Positions 46,453 to 57,711 of a stretch of DNA of 64,000 nt are shown piece after piece. The stretch is from Pyrus communis (Eukaryota > Streptophyta > Magnoliopsida > Rosales > Rosaceae), in assembly GCF_963583255.1 (NCBI RefSeq), contig NC_084813.1, positions 1,613,001-1,677,000 of the forward strand, read 5' to 3'. The notes under the pieces are model-generated. The model was not told the DNA's origin, did not search any database, and saw only the letters and a list, made by a program, of their open reading frames with translations. Each line of letters opens with the position of its first letter. Position 1 is the first letter of the stretch. The translations under genes were made by a program, and so were the position numbers.

Positions 46453-48459
46453 TTACCAGTAATCTCCACAAGAACATTTCCCATCTTTAAAGTGATGAAA
46501 TCTACTAGCATCACGTACAATAATCTCTCGGTTTTTTATTAGAGATATGTACTTAATAGCAACATGACAATCAGTGCAAACGCGCAAATTCTTCATCACC
46601 CTTACTGGTACACCCTCAGGAGTGTTCATTAAGGCGAAAGCAATCGCCAACTTCTCACTATGGTGTGCCAAGTTATATTCTTTCTCCTCGTTATCCATAT
46701 CATGCAAAACAGAGCCGATATCAGGCACATAACCATGCAACTTCAACTCTGATGTTAGCTCTTTAAGATACAAATCAATCTCTCTAGATTGGGGGTGCGA
46801 TTTATCACCGATGCAGAACTGGTGAACTTGATTTTTAATTTCCAGCCAGCTTATACCTGGCTCCTTCTTGACCTTTCTATCTCTCATCGTTTTTCTCATC
46901 TCAGAAACATCATGCCACCTTCGAGCTAAAGCATGGATGTTCGAGAGTAGCACATAGGATGCCGAGTCCTGTGGATCTTGCCTAATAACTTCTTCAGCAA
47001 TCCTTCTTGCCATGTCTGCGTTCTTGTGGATTTTACATGCAGATAACAAAGTTTTCCAAATGATAGCATCTGCTTTAACAGGAATTGATCGTATCATTGC
47101 CTCGGCTTCCTCCAAACAGCCAGATCGGCCAAGCAGGTCAACCACACATGTATAGTGTTCTAATTTAGGATGTAGTCCATACTTTTCGACCATAGAGTTG
47201 AAGAACTCAAGTCCTTTGTCCTTCAACCCGCAATGACTGCACGCATAAAGCAAACTCAAGAAAGTAACATCATTTGCCTCCAATTCTTCCTGCTTCATCT
47301 CCTCAAACAGCTTAATGGCATTCTCTCCTTGTCCATGAAACCCATAGGCAGAAATCATAGAACTCCACGTTACAGCATCTCCACCTTCACTTTCCATGAA
47401 AGCTTTCAGAGAATCATCAAGACACCCGCATCTCGAATACATGCTAATTAACGAACTAATCACCGCAACAACTGTGCTAGCCCCAGCTTTAATTGCTTCA
47501 GCATGAATTTGCTGACCCTGTCCAAGTGTTGCCAATTCCGCACACGAACTAATAACACTAACAAAAGTGACCTGATCAGGCCTGAAACCAGCAATTTTCA
47601 TCAAGTTATACTGATCCAGCACTCCCTCGAGATGCCCGTTTTGAGCTTTTCCCGCAATAATAGTATTCCAAGCAACCACACTACGAATTGGCATCGATGT
47701 AATCACTTTTTCTCCTTCCACCAAACTACCCGACTTCATATACATATGAGCCAAAGAGCTCCCAACGACCAAATTAAACTCAAACCCGCATTTCATCACG
47801 TAAGCGTGAACCTGACGCCCGGCACACAATGTTCTCAAACCAGCACAACCCCTCAGAACACTGCCCAAAGTGTACTCGTCGGGCAAAAACCCAAACTCGT
47901 GCATCTCAGAAAACAGACCCAGCCCCTCTTCGTTAAATTCAAACTGCGTCAACCCGGTGACCATGGCATTCCACGTAGCCACATTTCTCTCAGGCATTTC
48001 ATCAAACAGCTTCTGGGCACTTTCCAAATCACCCTTCTGCACGTACCCATTGATCAAAATGTTGCAAGACATTGTGTTTCTCCTGGGGAGATGACCAAAC
48101 AAGGTTAAAGCGGCATCCAAGTCTCCGACTTTGGAGTACAAGTTGAGGAGGTGATTGGATACGAACTTGTCTGCGGAACACCCAGATGTGACAATCAAAG
48201 AATGGAGCTGTTTTGCTAAAGAGAGGGACTCGCTGGGGATGCATGCTTTGAGGAGGTGTGAGAAGAGAGATGGGTCTGACCATATCTGAGATTTGAACCC
48301 CTCAAATGCTTGTTTGATGTGTCCTTTGGAGCAGAGGTTTGTGAATTGTTCTGTGGCGGCGGCGGGGGTGGTCGAGCCTCCGACAACTTTGGAGGTGGCG
48401 GAGGACAGAAAGCGTGGGGATGGAATGTTGAGTAGGGAGTAGAAAGACGACTTGCCCAT
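46453..48459 (-). CDS. PPR protein, PLS class with E and DYW domains (At2g41080 type)
   Basis: Intronless, 668 aa, starting at ATG 48459 and ending DYW followed by TAA. PPR proteins of this class bind organelle RNA base by base, and the DYW domain supplies the cytidine deaminase for C-to-U editing. Tandem P-L-S repeats run from about residue 65 to 470 (for example NILINGYVQKGDLESAQKLFDEMPERN, TWNAMVTGL, YTLGSVLRGCAGL). The E/E+ region follows (KKEPGISWLEIKNQVHQF), then DYW with the zinc/active-site residues HSEKLAIAFAL and CTDCH and the terminal CSCGDYW. The N-terminal ~35 residues are Ser-rich and lack acidic residues, fitting organelle targeting. From memory it matches Arabidopsis At2g41080 along its length. 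Its 3' end lies 70 bp from the U2 cluster. Confidence 0.95.
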   Translation of the reverse strand: MGKSSFYSLLNIPSPRFLSSATSKVVGGSTTPAAATEQFTNLCSKGHIKQAFEGFKSQIWSDPSLFSHLLKACIPSESLSLAKQLHSLIVTSGCSADKFVSNHLLNLYSKVGDLDAALTLFGHLPRRNTMSCNILINGYVQKGDLESAQKLFDEMPERNVATWNAMVTGLTQFEFNEEGLGLFSEMHEFGFLPDEYTLGSVLRGCAGLRTLCAGRQVHAYVMKCGFEFNLVVGSSLAHMYMKSGSLVEGEKVITSMPIRSVVAWNTIIAGKAQNGHLEGVLDQYNLMKIAGFRPDQVTFVSVISSCAELATLGQGQQIHAEAIKAGASTVVAVISSLISMYSRCGCLDDSLKAFMESEGGDAVTWSSMISAYGFHGQGENAIKLFEEMKQEELEANDVTFLSLLYACSHCGLKDKGLEFFNSMVEKYGLHPKLEHYTCVVDLLGRSGCLEEAEAMIRSIPVKADAIIWKTLLSACKIHKNADMARRIAEEVIRQDPQDSASYVLLSNIHALARRWHDVSEMRKTMRDRKVKKEPGISWLEIKNQVHQFCIGDKSHPQSREIDLYLKELTSELKLHGYVPDIGSVLHDMDNEEKEYNLAHHSEKLAIAFALMNTPEGVPVRVMKNLRVCTDCHVAIKYISLIKNREIIVRDASRFHHFKDGKCSCGDYW

Positions 48460-48783
48460 ACATCTGGTTCGCCGTGGCGTGTTCTGTTGAAAACGAGCAA
48501 GGAATTTTTATGTTACTAACTTACCATGTGGGGGTGCCCTTGTGTAAAATTTGAATTTAGTTTGGTTCGTTGTCAGGTCTACTTCGAAGTTGGCACTGCC
48601 CCTTATCAAAGAGTATCCTCCTGCTCACTATATTGCAGGTTCTGTGTGAAGAATTTCTCACACGCCAATTCGCTTTAAGTGTTTGGCTTTTTCATCATGC
48701 ATGGAGTTGTCTTGACTTTGAAGTGCCGTCGCAATTTTTGAGTGTGGGGGTGGATGATTTCAAAAGTCGGATGCCTTTTTTTT

Positions 48784-48883
48784 TGCTTATTCTTTGACAT
48801 GTTTCGCCCTCAAATCTACCAATACGACTATAACTAGTTTGGCCAAGTTGGCTTATTCTTTGACATGTCTCGCCCTTAAATCT
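48784..48883 (+). repeat. 33-bp direct repeat
   Basis: GCTTATTCTTTGACATGT plus the following 15 bases occurs twice (48784-48816 and 48851-48883, two or three mismatches). The rest of 48500-49440, between the PPR gene start and the FTSH2 stop, shows nothing else assignable. Confidence 0.6.
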
Positions 48884-49470
48884 TCAATGTCCAATTTGAT
48901 ATTTCTATTATTTTCTGAATTTTATAATAAAATCGCTATCATTTCGTCACAAAGAATTTAATAATCGTTTCTCCTTCTATTCTTTCCTTTTATTTTTTCT
49001 AAACTATTATAACATGTATGAATAGTAATATCATCAAACTGTTTTTTGTTGGTGTCAGACTATGATGTACACATACAAGCTCTAATTTTATGTGAAAATT
49101 ATTCTGCCCATGTCTTAATGATTTTTTTTTTCTTTTTTTTTGACAAAAGATAGCGATAATAGTTGAAAAGTGTTAGTTGTTAGGGAGGAAAGGGATCAGT
49201 AAAGATCGAACTTGCATCAAAATGCACATACATAATTATTTTTCGTCATTGTAGTAAGCGCCATCTGCCTGTCTTCAATGGAGTTTACAAATTCCAGAAG
49301 TAGAGATTAAAAATCAGGAGGGACTTTCACAGAAGAAACCAAAGGCCCAAGTATATTTGGTCATCACATTACAACACTTTACATGTGATTTAAAAAAATA
49401 ACAGCTTTTATACATTTTTACCAGTTATAGAAGTTTAGCCGAGTGTTGATGACGGTATGAGTTACACTAT

Positions 49471-51813
49471 CTAAACAGCCACTGGTGATGGAACTGCAGC
49501 AGGGATCCGGTTTTCAACTGGGATTTCAACGAATTCGGACAAGATTGCCCGGAATTCATCTCCGGTCATTGTTTCCTTCTCAAGAAGGACCTCCACGATC
49601 TTGTCAATGGCTTCGCGGTTGTTTCTTATGTGGGTCAACGCAATCTCATATGCTTCATCCGATAATCTCTTAATAGCTAAATCAATGTCTTCAGCAAGCT
49701 TTTCTGACATTGAGTTCCTTGCCATCATTCTCATAATGACGTCACCGCTCTGAGACGCGTCCATCAATGACCACGGTCCAATATCAGACATTCCGAAGGT
49801 GGTAACCATCTGCAACAATGCCAATTAAGTTTCTCAGTATGACAGAGCTAATAGTTTCATGTCATGTCACATTTAATAACACCAAGGTTCACAGTAATCT
49901 GTGTCATCTGACAGTTTAAATTTCTATGAGAAGATAACGAATAAGTTCAATTACCTGTTTGGCCAAACCAGTGATCTGCTGCAAATCACCAGCTGCACCT
50001 GTTGTCACCTCAGGCTCACCAAAGATCACTTCCTCTGCAGCTCTACCACCAAGCCCGCCAACAATTCTTGCAAATAGTTGCTGCTTGGAGATCAAGGTAG
50101 GATCATCTGCAGGAATAAACCATGTAAGACCCCGAGCCTGACCACGAGGGACTAATGTCACCTTTTGGACAGCATCATGCCCTGGAGTCAATGTCCTGCA
50201 TTGAGGAGAATACAAATCATTATTCGGGTTATTTAGGTTTCTGTTTCCACAATTTTAGTTATTTGAGCTTCATAAGAACAACCAATAAAAGACTAAATTA
50301 TCACTTACCCACAGATGGCGTGTCCAACTTCATGATATGCCACCAGACTTTTACTCTTTCCATCTGTCATTACTGTTCCTTCCATTCCAGCCACTATTCT
50401 ATCAATTGAATCATCAATCTCCTTAGATGAAATTGCTGACTTCCCACGTCGACCAGCCAATATAGCTGCTTCATTAAGGAGGTTTGCAAGATCTGCCCCA
50501 CTGAAGCCAGGTGTCCTCATGGCTACAACATCAAGAGAAACAGTTCCATCAAACTTCTTATTGCTAGCATGAACCTTTAAGATCTCTGTTCTTCCTCGTA
50601 TGTCTGGGACATCAACAGACACCTGCCTGTCAAACCGGCCAGGCCTCAATAAGGCAGAGTCAAGAATATCTGCCCTGTTAGTTGCTGCAACCACGATGAT
50701 ACCAGTGTTGCCCTCAAAACCATCCATTTCTGTCAAAAGCTGATTAAGGGTTTGTTCCCTTTCATCATTCCCTCCACCAATTCCAGTTCCTCTTTGCCGT
50801 CCAACAGCGTCAATTTCATCAACAAAAACAATGCAAGGTGCATTCTCCTTAGCCTTCTTAAAAAGATCACGAACTCGAGAAGCACCAACACCAACAAACA
50901 TTTCAACAAACTCAGAACCTGAGATGGAGAAAAATGGAACACCAGCTTCACCAGCAATTGCCTTTGCTAGTAGAGTCTTTCCAGTTCCAGGAGGGCCAAC
51001 AAGAAGAACCCCTTTAGGAATTCGAGCCCCAACAGCTGTGAACCTCTCAGGCTTCTTTAAGAATTCAACCACCTCCACGAAATCTTGCTTGGCTTCATCT
51101 ACCCCAGCAACATCATCGAATGTCACTCCGGTGTTTGGTTCCATTTGGAACTTGGCTTTAGATTGACCAAATTGTAAAGGAAATCCAGGCCCACCTGGAC
51201 CACCCATGCCTCCGGATGAACGCCTTGAGAGTAGGAACAAGCCCCCAATTAAAATTAGTGGGAAAGCAAGATTTCCGATCAGATTAAATAAAAGAGAGCC
51301 TGAGTCTTCTTGAGCATTATGTGCTGCAAAGTCGATGTTCTTTTCCCTGAACTTCTGGAGGAGCTCTTGGCTTAGTCCCGGAAGTTGAACACGAACTCGC
51401 TGCAATCGGTTCCCTAACTCAGGAGAAACAGCCTCAACAATAGCTATGGTTCCATTCTCAAACAAATCAACTTTAGTTACCCTGCCCTTGTCCAGATACT
51501 CCAAGAACCTGGAATAAGACATCCTTGAAGAAGAGACACCTTGATCATCGGCGGCCAAAGCATTCCCCGCTCCAAGTAAAGCTGGTGCTCCTATTCCCAC
51601 ATTCCCAAGCAACAACTTCAGAAAGCCTCTTCTTCCCTCGTTTTGCCTTTGGTCTAGTGACGCCTTTGTGAGAACTGTTTTTGTCACTTTACCCAATGAT
51701 GGAAGAGCTGAAGGGTGCAAGAGATGCCTGCCACAAAAGTCCTTGCTCAAATTTGTCTTAGTACTGCGGGTAGATAACCCATTCCCCACAAGGCATGCTG
51801 ATGATGCTGCCAT
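49471..51813 (-). CDS. FTSH2: Thylakoid AAA+ zinc metalloprotease FtsH, type B (FTSH2/VAR2 or FTSH8)
   Basis: Membrane protease that degrades photodamaged D1 and other thylakoid proteins as a hetero-hexamer of type A and type B subunits. Exons 51813-50309, 50195-49955, 49809-49471; 694 aa, the length of Arabidopsis FTSH2. A plastid transit peptide (1 to about 55) is followed by a twin-arginine type signal [10 protein letters not shown] (61-70) with cleavage-like NALA (84-87). A single transmembrane helix lies at ~176-196 before SRRSSGG. Walker A is GPPGTGKT (273-280), Walker [10 protein letters not shown], the arginine-finger segment RPGRFDR, and the zinc site HEVGH (494-498). The ATG at 51813 begins [13 protein letters not shown] as in known type B FtsHs; the splice acceptor of a leader intron directly precedes it. 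Confidence 0.96.
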
Positions 51814-52829
51814 CTGTAAGTACGATAACAAAAGGCACTTGCAAGTTTATATGCCAAATCACAGATTACTGGAAACAAAATTGAGTAATTCAACAACCTA
51901 TGCAGAAGAACAAAAGATCAGAGTATAAAGGAAATATGAGATCAGCTTAATATTTGATTGCATCTCAGTCCCGAAAAAAGTTGCTCAAACAGATAATTAC
52001 TTTTTCAACAGGAGATAAGGGATTGTTTGGCATTTAACTTGAAAACAATTTATAGTTCCAAAAACGATGAATCTAGCTAAAATACTCGGAACTCATTAGT
52101 TTCAAAAACAAAAAAATTGGATTCAAGACGGATACCAAGCAGGGCCTAAATTTATCGAATCTCAATTCATACCATCCTAATGATCTTAAGCCAAAAATGT
52201 CACATAAATAAACATTACAAATTAGAGCAATTCAACATTTAACAGAACAAGATGAATGAACATCAAGATCTTCACTCATACTGCAACAGTGAAGCAACTT
52301 CTACCGCCTTTTTACCCAACACATGCAATTCTTTTCAGTTAATTTTTTTTCAGAAAATCCATTCAACCAAAAGCAAAAAATAAAAAATAAAAAGCAATCA
52401 GGTGACGTGAACTGATGGAGTGTTTCCAAAGACGCAAGTTTCTGGTTCAATAAATTCACAAAATAATGCAAATAAAAACTTGATCATTAAAAAATCATAG
52501 CTTTCTTCAAGAAGCAAGCACCCAGTTGACATTTACAGCAGCAAAAAATCCCATTGAGGAAATGCACATCAAACACATGTCTGGATTTCGTTTGTTTTCC
52601 AAGTACAAGTACGAAGACACAGATACAAAAATACACAGAGCAGAACCACAAGTGGTGGATTGCCCCGATGGTTAGGATTTTCTTCTTCAACCTACTGCGT
52701 CCCGAGTTCAAAGCCCCTCTCTTCCTTAGTGTAGTTTAGCGTAAAATATCGATTGAAATTAAAGAAATACAGTACAGAGTAAATAAAACTATGGAGGATC
52801 GGCAGCAGAAGAGGGAGAGAAGCACGTAC
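51814..52829 (-). other. 5'UTR intron of the FTSH2 gene
   Basis: On the minus strand TTTTTCAAAG is followed by the donor GTACGTGC at 52829, and TATCGTACTTACAG is followed directly by the ATG at 51813. This predicts a ~1.0-kb leader intron whose acceptor abuts the start codon. Splice sites are seen; use is inferred. Confidence 0.65.
52640..52745 (+). repeat. SINE-like fragment in the FTSH2 leader intron
   Basis: GTGGATTGCCCCGATGGTTA followed by CCCGAGTTCAAAGCCC (B-box-like) and CTTAGTGTAGTTTAGCGTAA resembles a tRNA-related SINE. No target duplication found. Confidence 0.4.
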
Positions 52830-53087
52830 CTTTGAAAAATGGGGGATTTTTGTGAGGGAGAGGATGGGGATTTTAGGAAGGGGCGAGCAAGATAAATAGC
52901 TCCAATGAATGGGGATGCCAAATGGGATTTTTGAAGAAGCGGATGTGGTTTCAGAGCAGCGTACGTGGCTTATCTTTAGTGAGTAGGAGGACTTAGAAGT
53001 CGTTTTAAGTTTTTTACTTTTTTATTTTATTTTTTCATAGGCTGGGGATCTGAAAAAAGCACGTCACTCAAGTTTAGCAAATATGAT

Positions 53088-53780
53088 TAGGGATGGGCAT
53101 GGTTCGGTTCGGTTCGGTTTGGTTTCATCATTAAATTGGAATCGGAATCGAAACATTTCAACGATTCGGTTCATGACGGGTTATGGTTCGGTTCATGCTG
53201 GTTTATGGTTCTAACCAAAATTATATATATGTTTTTTCTAATTTTCTACTTCTAATACCAAACACATATTTCAACCACAAATTCAAGTAAATTTGAGTTT
53301 CCATTACTAGATCTACAAGATTTGTGACCGGAAAATAGAAAATGTGCGTATAAATATAAATCAAAAGATAAAAAGGCTCATATCAAGACCAAAGTGTAAG
53401 ATCTTAAACTAAAACTAAAATGTACATAATGCATAATATATTGGAAATAATGGAGAAAAATAATGTAGGGGGAGAAAAGTGATAAAACAACAAAGGAGGG
53501 GGAGAGAAGTGAAAGAAAAATATTGAGCTTATGCACATGATCTTCTTGGAAAAATGTCTTATTTATATAAAAATAATAATAAAACAATAATTTATATTAA
53601 AAGCGGTTTGGTTCGGTTCCTTCGGTTCTTAATATTTCCAAATTGGAACCGGAACCGGTTGAAATGGTTCGATTCAGTTTTTGTTCTGATTTTAACCTTT
53701 TTTGGTCAATGCGGTTACAATTTTTTTTTGTCACGGTTCGATTCAGTTTTCCGGTTTTGCGATTTTTATGCCCACTCCTA
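53088..53780. mobile_element. Non-autonomous hAT element with 8-bp target duplication
   Basis: TIRs TAGGGATGGGCAT and (inverse of the right end) TAGGAGTGGGCAT, flanked by AATATGAT (53080-53087) and AATATGAC (53781-53788). Subterminal GGTTCGGTTCGGTT and GAACCGGAACCGG repeats are typical of this MITE type. No transposase; frames inside are short and low-complexity. Confidence 0.82.
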
Positions 53781-53788
53781 AATATGAC

Positions 53789-55633
53789 AATAACGCTTTA
53801 CAGTAACGGCAAAAAAAAAAATTATGTTTATGTGTTCTGGTACGAGTTTAATTCTTATTGATTATTTGCTCTTAATGATTAATTTTTTAATTCACTAATA
53901 TTATTATTTGTTAAAAAAAAAAAAAAAACTCTTTAACAAAAATTAAAATAGAGAGCACGTCACTCCCTTCAATTACCACATGTGGACTGGACACAATCAG
54001 AGATTCAAACCTTTTTACTAACATTTTCTCACTCTCCAACTATCCTTCTTGTTGTAGTGGTGCTTGTCTACTTCAACTCAAGAGGATCTTCGCCCAGACC
54101 TTTTTTTGTACGAACGTATGAATTTATGTTACTTTCAATTATATTTTGATATTTATCGAGAAAATAAATAATTAATCAAGATTTTACACGAATTTAAATT
54201 AATTCTTCCGCCATGCTAAGCAAGGAAATATATCACGCATGCCAAATAAGAAAATATATCAAGTCATGCCAAGAATAATCCTTTAAACTCAACACCTACC
54301 AAGCTCACATGACCCAATACATGTGGTTGTGACCCAATACATGTGGTTGCACATGGCTTGCTAGAGTGGTTGATGTGTGAAAGGTTACAAAGGTCCACAA
54401 GGCCCATGTAAACTCTTCAATAATGGAAACTTTGGTCTATTTGGGAGCACTAGAGTCCAAGCCCATTACTTGGAGTAACAAATGCCAGGTGAGCAAATTG
54501 AAGAAAGTTGAGGTTCCACCATAAAACCAATTGGCAATACGAGGAGTAGCCCAACCTCTTATAAGCCCATGTAAGGTCTTTCCTCTCATCAATGTGTCAT
54601 CAATGTGGGACTCATTCTCAACACAAATGAGATACTTTTCAACACCTTATTTGACAGTAACCTAACCTCAACAACCTATCGCCTCATTCCTACACTAAGA
54701 CATATGTTTTCCGTGAACCTTTTTAACCATGTCATCCTTTATATATAAAACAATTCTATAATCATGTGTTTTATGTGTTGGAAACAAGCTATTTCAGACA
54801 CCTCGTATCCCTAAGTAGTCTCCGGCACACCATTTTACCCAACAAATTTAAGAGAGTCTTCACCCTCTATAAAAGCAAGTCAATATCATATAAATGGGGG
54901 AGGAGGATACCACGCTCAGCAAGCAAAGGAGAAGAACCTCTTTTTCCAGCTACCGAAAATCTTTCTCTTGTTTATTGCAAGCTTCCTACACCAACCACAA
55001 GTCTAGCCTCAAGCTTCCCACTGTTCTGCCTCCAACTTTTCCCCCCCTAGCTACTGTAAAACCTCCCAGCAAGCTATAACCTCAACTATTTTTCTCACAT
55101 TCTCATCCTTGAAACCTTAATCTCCACTGCCAAATATCTCTTCAAACATTTCTTCTGAAACCAAATCATACACTCTTATTGGCTAAACTTTTGGGTCTCA
55201 AGCTCTTATGCTAAGCCTAATTATTCTAATGTCTAGTATTTGTTCAAAGTTGAACAATCTTACTAAAGCCATTAGAAATACTTCATCAGCACCAAAATAT
55301 TTGGCGTAACATCAAATCAAGCACTTAAGAGCTGCTAGAAGAACAACAAATCATTTCCTAGGACTTGTTTTTCCTTCGAATGTTTTGGGCCTATTTTTCA
55401 ATAACTCATAAATAGGGGACATAAAGGCTTCATCCACCTTCTTACAATACAAGTCCACCAAACCTACGACTGAAAAAACCCAACAATTTCTTATTTGGAA
55501 ATAAGGTTTCATTGTAATTTTTTTAATTGAAATTAGTTCCTAAACAAGTTTTTAAATTTTTAGTTTTTAAAAAGTTGCCACTTAGTACTACAATCTAATG
55601 TTATTCATCTTCACTTGTAAGTCAGAGGTCGTA
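53789..55633. other. Repeat-like intergenic stretch
   Basis: No gene seen. The minus-strand TGTTGAGAATGAGTCCCACA starting at 54623 is the LTR-like start shared with 15440, and a second LTR-like stretch with TATAAAAGCAAG near 54868 follows. GTGACCCAATACATGTGGTT is duplicated at 54309-54350. The right edge (55560-55633) is the left half of a SINE-like repeat split by the Harbinger element. Confidence 0.4.
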
Positions 55634-56132
55634 GGCCATCTCCAACCGAAGGGTCCAGAAGGCCGAAAATAGCCCGAAAATATTCTCCAACCGAGGGCTA
55701 GGCCAAAGGGCTCGTGGGACACATAGGGCAAAAAAGAGTCAAAGGGCCAACCGGTAGGCCTAACCCAGCCAATCCCGGGCCAGGCCGAATTTTGAATGCA
55801 ACGATAACATACTGACGTCAGCTAACTGTTATATTTGATTTTTTTTATTATTTTACAAATTTAAAAATTCTATTTTTTCCCTATAACTTCCTAAGCCATT
55901 AAACAACATTAAATAACATTAAGTCATATGAAACAACATTAAACAATATTAAACAACATAAAAATTATACAACATTAAAAAAAAAACATTTAACAACATG
56001 AAATTTAAACAACATTTTTAACAACATAAAATTTAAACACCTACTCCATGCTTCTTTTGGCCCAAAGATGTGCAACCCGATCCTATTGTAGGTACTTATT
56101 TGTGGCATGAGAACTTATTATCCTATAACGCC

Positions 56133-57437
56133 TCAATACTTATTTAAAGAGATATTACCAATTTTTTGATTCAAAGGCAAATTAGGTCCATCATATATTT
56201 TTGCACAAACCCTTCTTGACCTATTTGGATTCTCTTGGTTGTCATCAGACTCTCCATCAATATACCAATCTCGCTCATCCTCCACAATCATGTCATGTAA
56301 TATGATAGACATCATGATAGAGTTCAAATTTTCTCGACTCCACTCTTTTGCTGATTCGTTGATGATCTTCCACCGTACTTGTAGAATACCGAAATCTTTC
56401 TCAACATCTTTCAGGTATGCCTCTTGTTGTAAGGTAAACCACTTTTCGACATCATTCGCAGGGTTTGGAATTGCTTGGACAAATGTCGCCCACTTTGGGT
56501 AGATGTCATTTGCCAAGTAATACCCCATATTGTACTGACAGTAATTGATGTAGTAGTCAAGTTTAGGTGATTTACCTTCCGTCAGGTTATTGAAGATGGG
56601 TGAACGCTCAAGAACTGTAATGTCATTTTGGGATCTAGGGACTCCAAAGAAAGCATGCTAGATCCATGTGTCATACGAGGCAACTGCCTCTAACACAATA
56701 GTTAACTTTCTCGACCTTCTGTTAAAGCCTTCTTGCCATCTGGTGGGACAGTTCTTCCAATTCCAATGCATGCAATCTAATGACCCTATCATACCCGAAA
56801 ACCCACGGTCTTCAACTTTGCGAATGAGCCGATCTAGATCTTCTTGATTTGGCTCACGGAGGTACTCCTCTTTGTAAAGCTAAACAATTATGTTATAGAA
56901 TTCAGCAAGAGTATCAAGGCATGTAGACTCAGACATACCATATGTTTCATCCATCGAATCAGCTAGGGAGCCATAAGCCATCATTCGTAGTGCAATAGTA
57001 ACCTTTTGATGAGGTGAGAAACCAGAGCTGTTTGTTGTGTCTAGCTTCTGTCGAAAATATGGATTGACCTGCTAGACATCATGAAGTAAACGCTCAGAAA
57101 CATGGCGCCTCATCCGGAAGTGACGTCTGAAATCCTCTTTAGTGTACACCGAGTTGGGGTTGAAATAGTTGTTCATTTGATTGGCATGCGTGATCGCTCT
57201 GTTTCGTGGTTTGTAAGAGCGACCAGCAACATAGCCACCCCATTGAGCTTGTTCCTCAATTGGTTAACACACCATGACCGTAGCCATGGTTACCATATAT
57301 TGTGTGTTGCACCATGCTTCATCTTCTTCATCAGACTCCTCATATTCTCGTCTTATCTGCGCCCATTTTTCTTCCAATTTGGAATTGGATGAAGACCCCC
57401 AGTTGGAATTCGAAAAGGATTCAAAGTTGGAATTCAT
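56133..57437 (-). pseudogene. PIF/Harbinger transposase (HARBI1-like nuclease) with four in-frame stops
   Basis: One reading frame of 435 codons covers the whole protein. An acidic N-terminus (RREYEESDEEDEAW) is followed by RRHVSERLLHDV, NPYFRQKLDTTNSSGFSPHQKVTIALRMMAYG, GMIGSLDCMHWNWKNCP (first catalytic Asp region), DYYINYCQYNMGYYLANDIYPKWATF, DVEKDFGILQVRWKII and MMSIILHDMIVEDERD. These are the DDE nuclease landmarks of plant Harbinger transposases. Stops sit at 57264-57266 (TAA), 57072-57074, 56880-56882 and 56658-56660 (all TAG), with no frameshift. Inactive. Confidence 0.88.
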
Positions 57438-57711
57438 TGCAAACTTGAATTCAAAGGTATGTGAATTATAGCCCAATATCCACCCTATTTATAGCCCAAA
57501 AAAATTCAAATCCAACGGCTAGCTAACGTCAGTTACCGTTGGATTTGAATTTCTTTTTTCAACCAAATTTTTTTTTTAAATATTAAAAAATTCTCATTTT
57601 TTCCTTTAAATTTAAGTTGTTGTAACTTTTAAATTAAAATAATCAATTATGTTTGGCCCTTGGTTGGAGATGGTTTTTTGTCACAAGGCTATGTTTAGCC
57701 TATGGCCCTCT

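Noticed and set aside
47503..48108. 201-aa plus ORF
   Set aside because: Antisense shadow of the PPR coding sequence.
50831..51166. 111-aa plus ORF
   Set aside because: Antisense shadow of the FtsH AAA+ domain.
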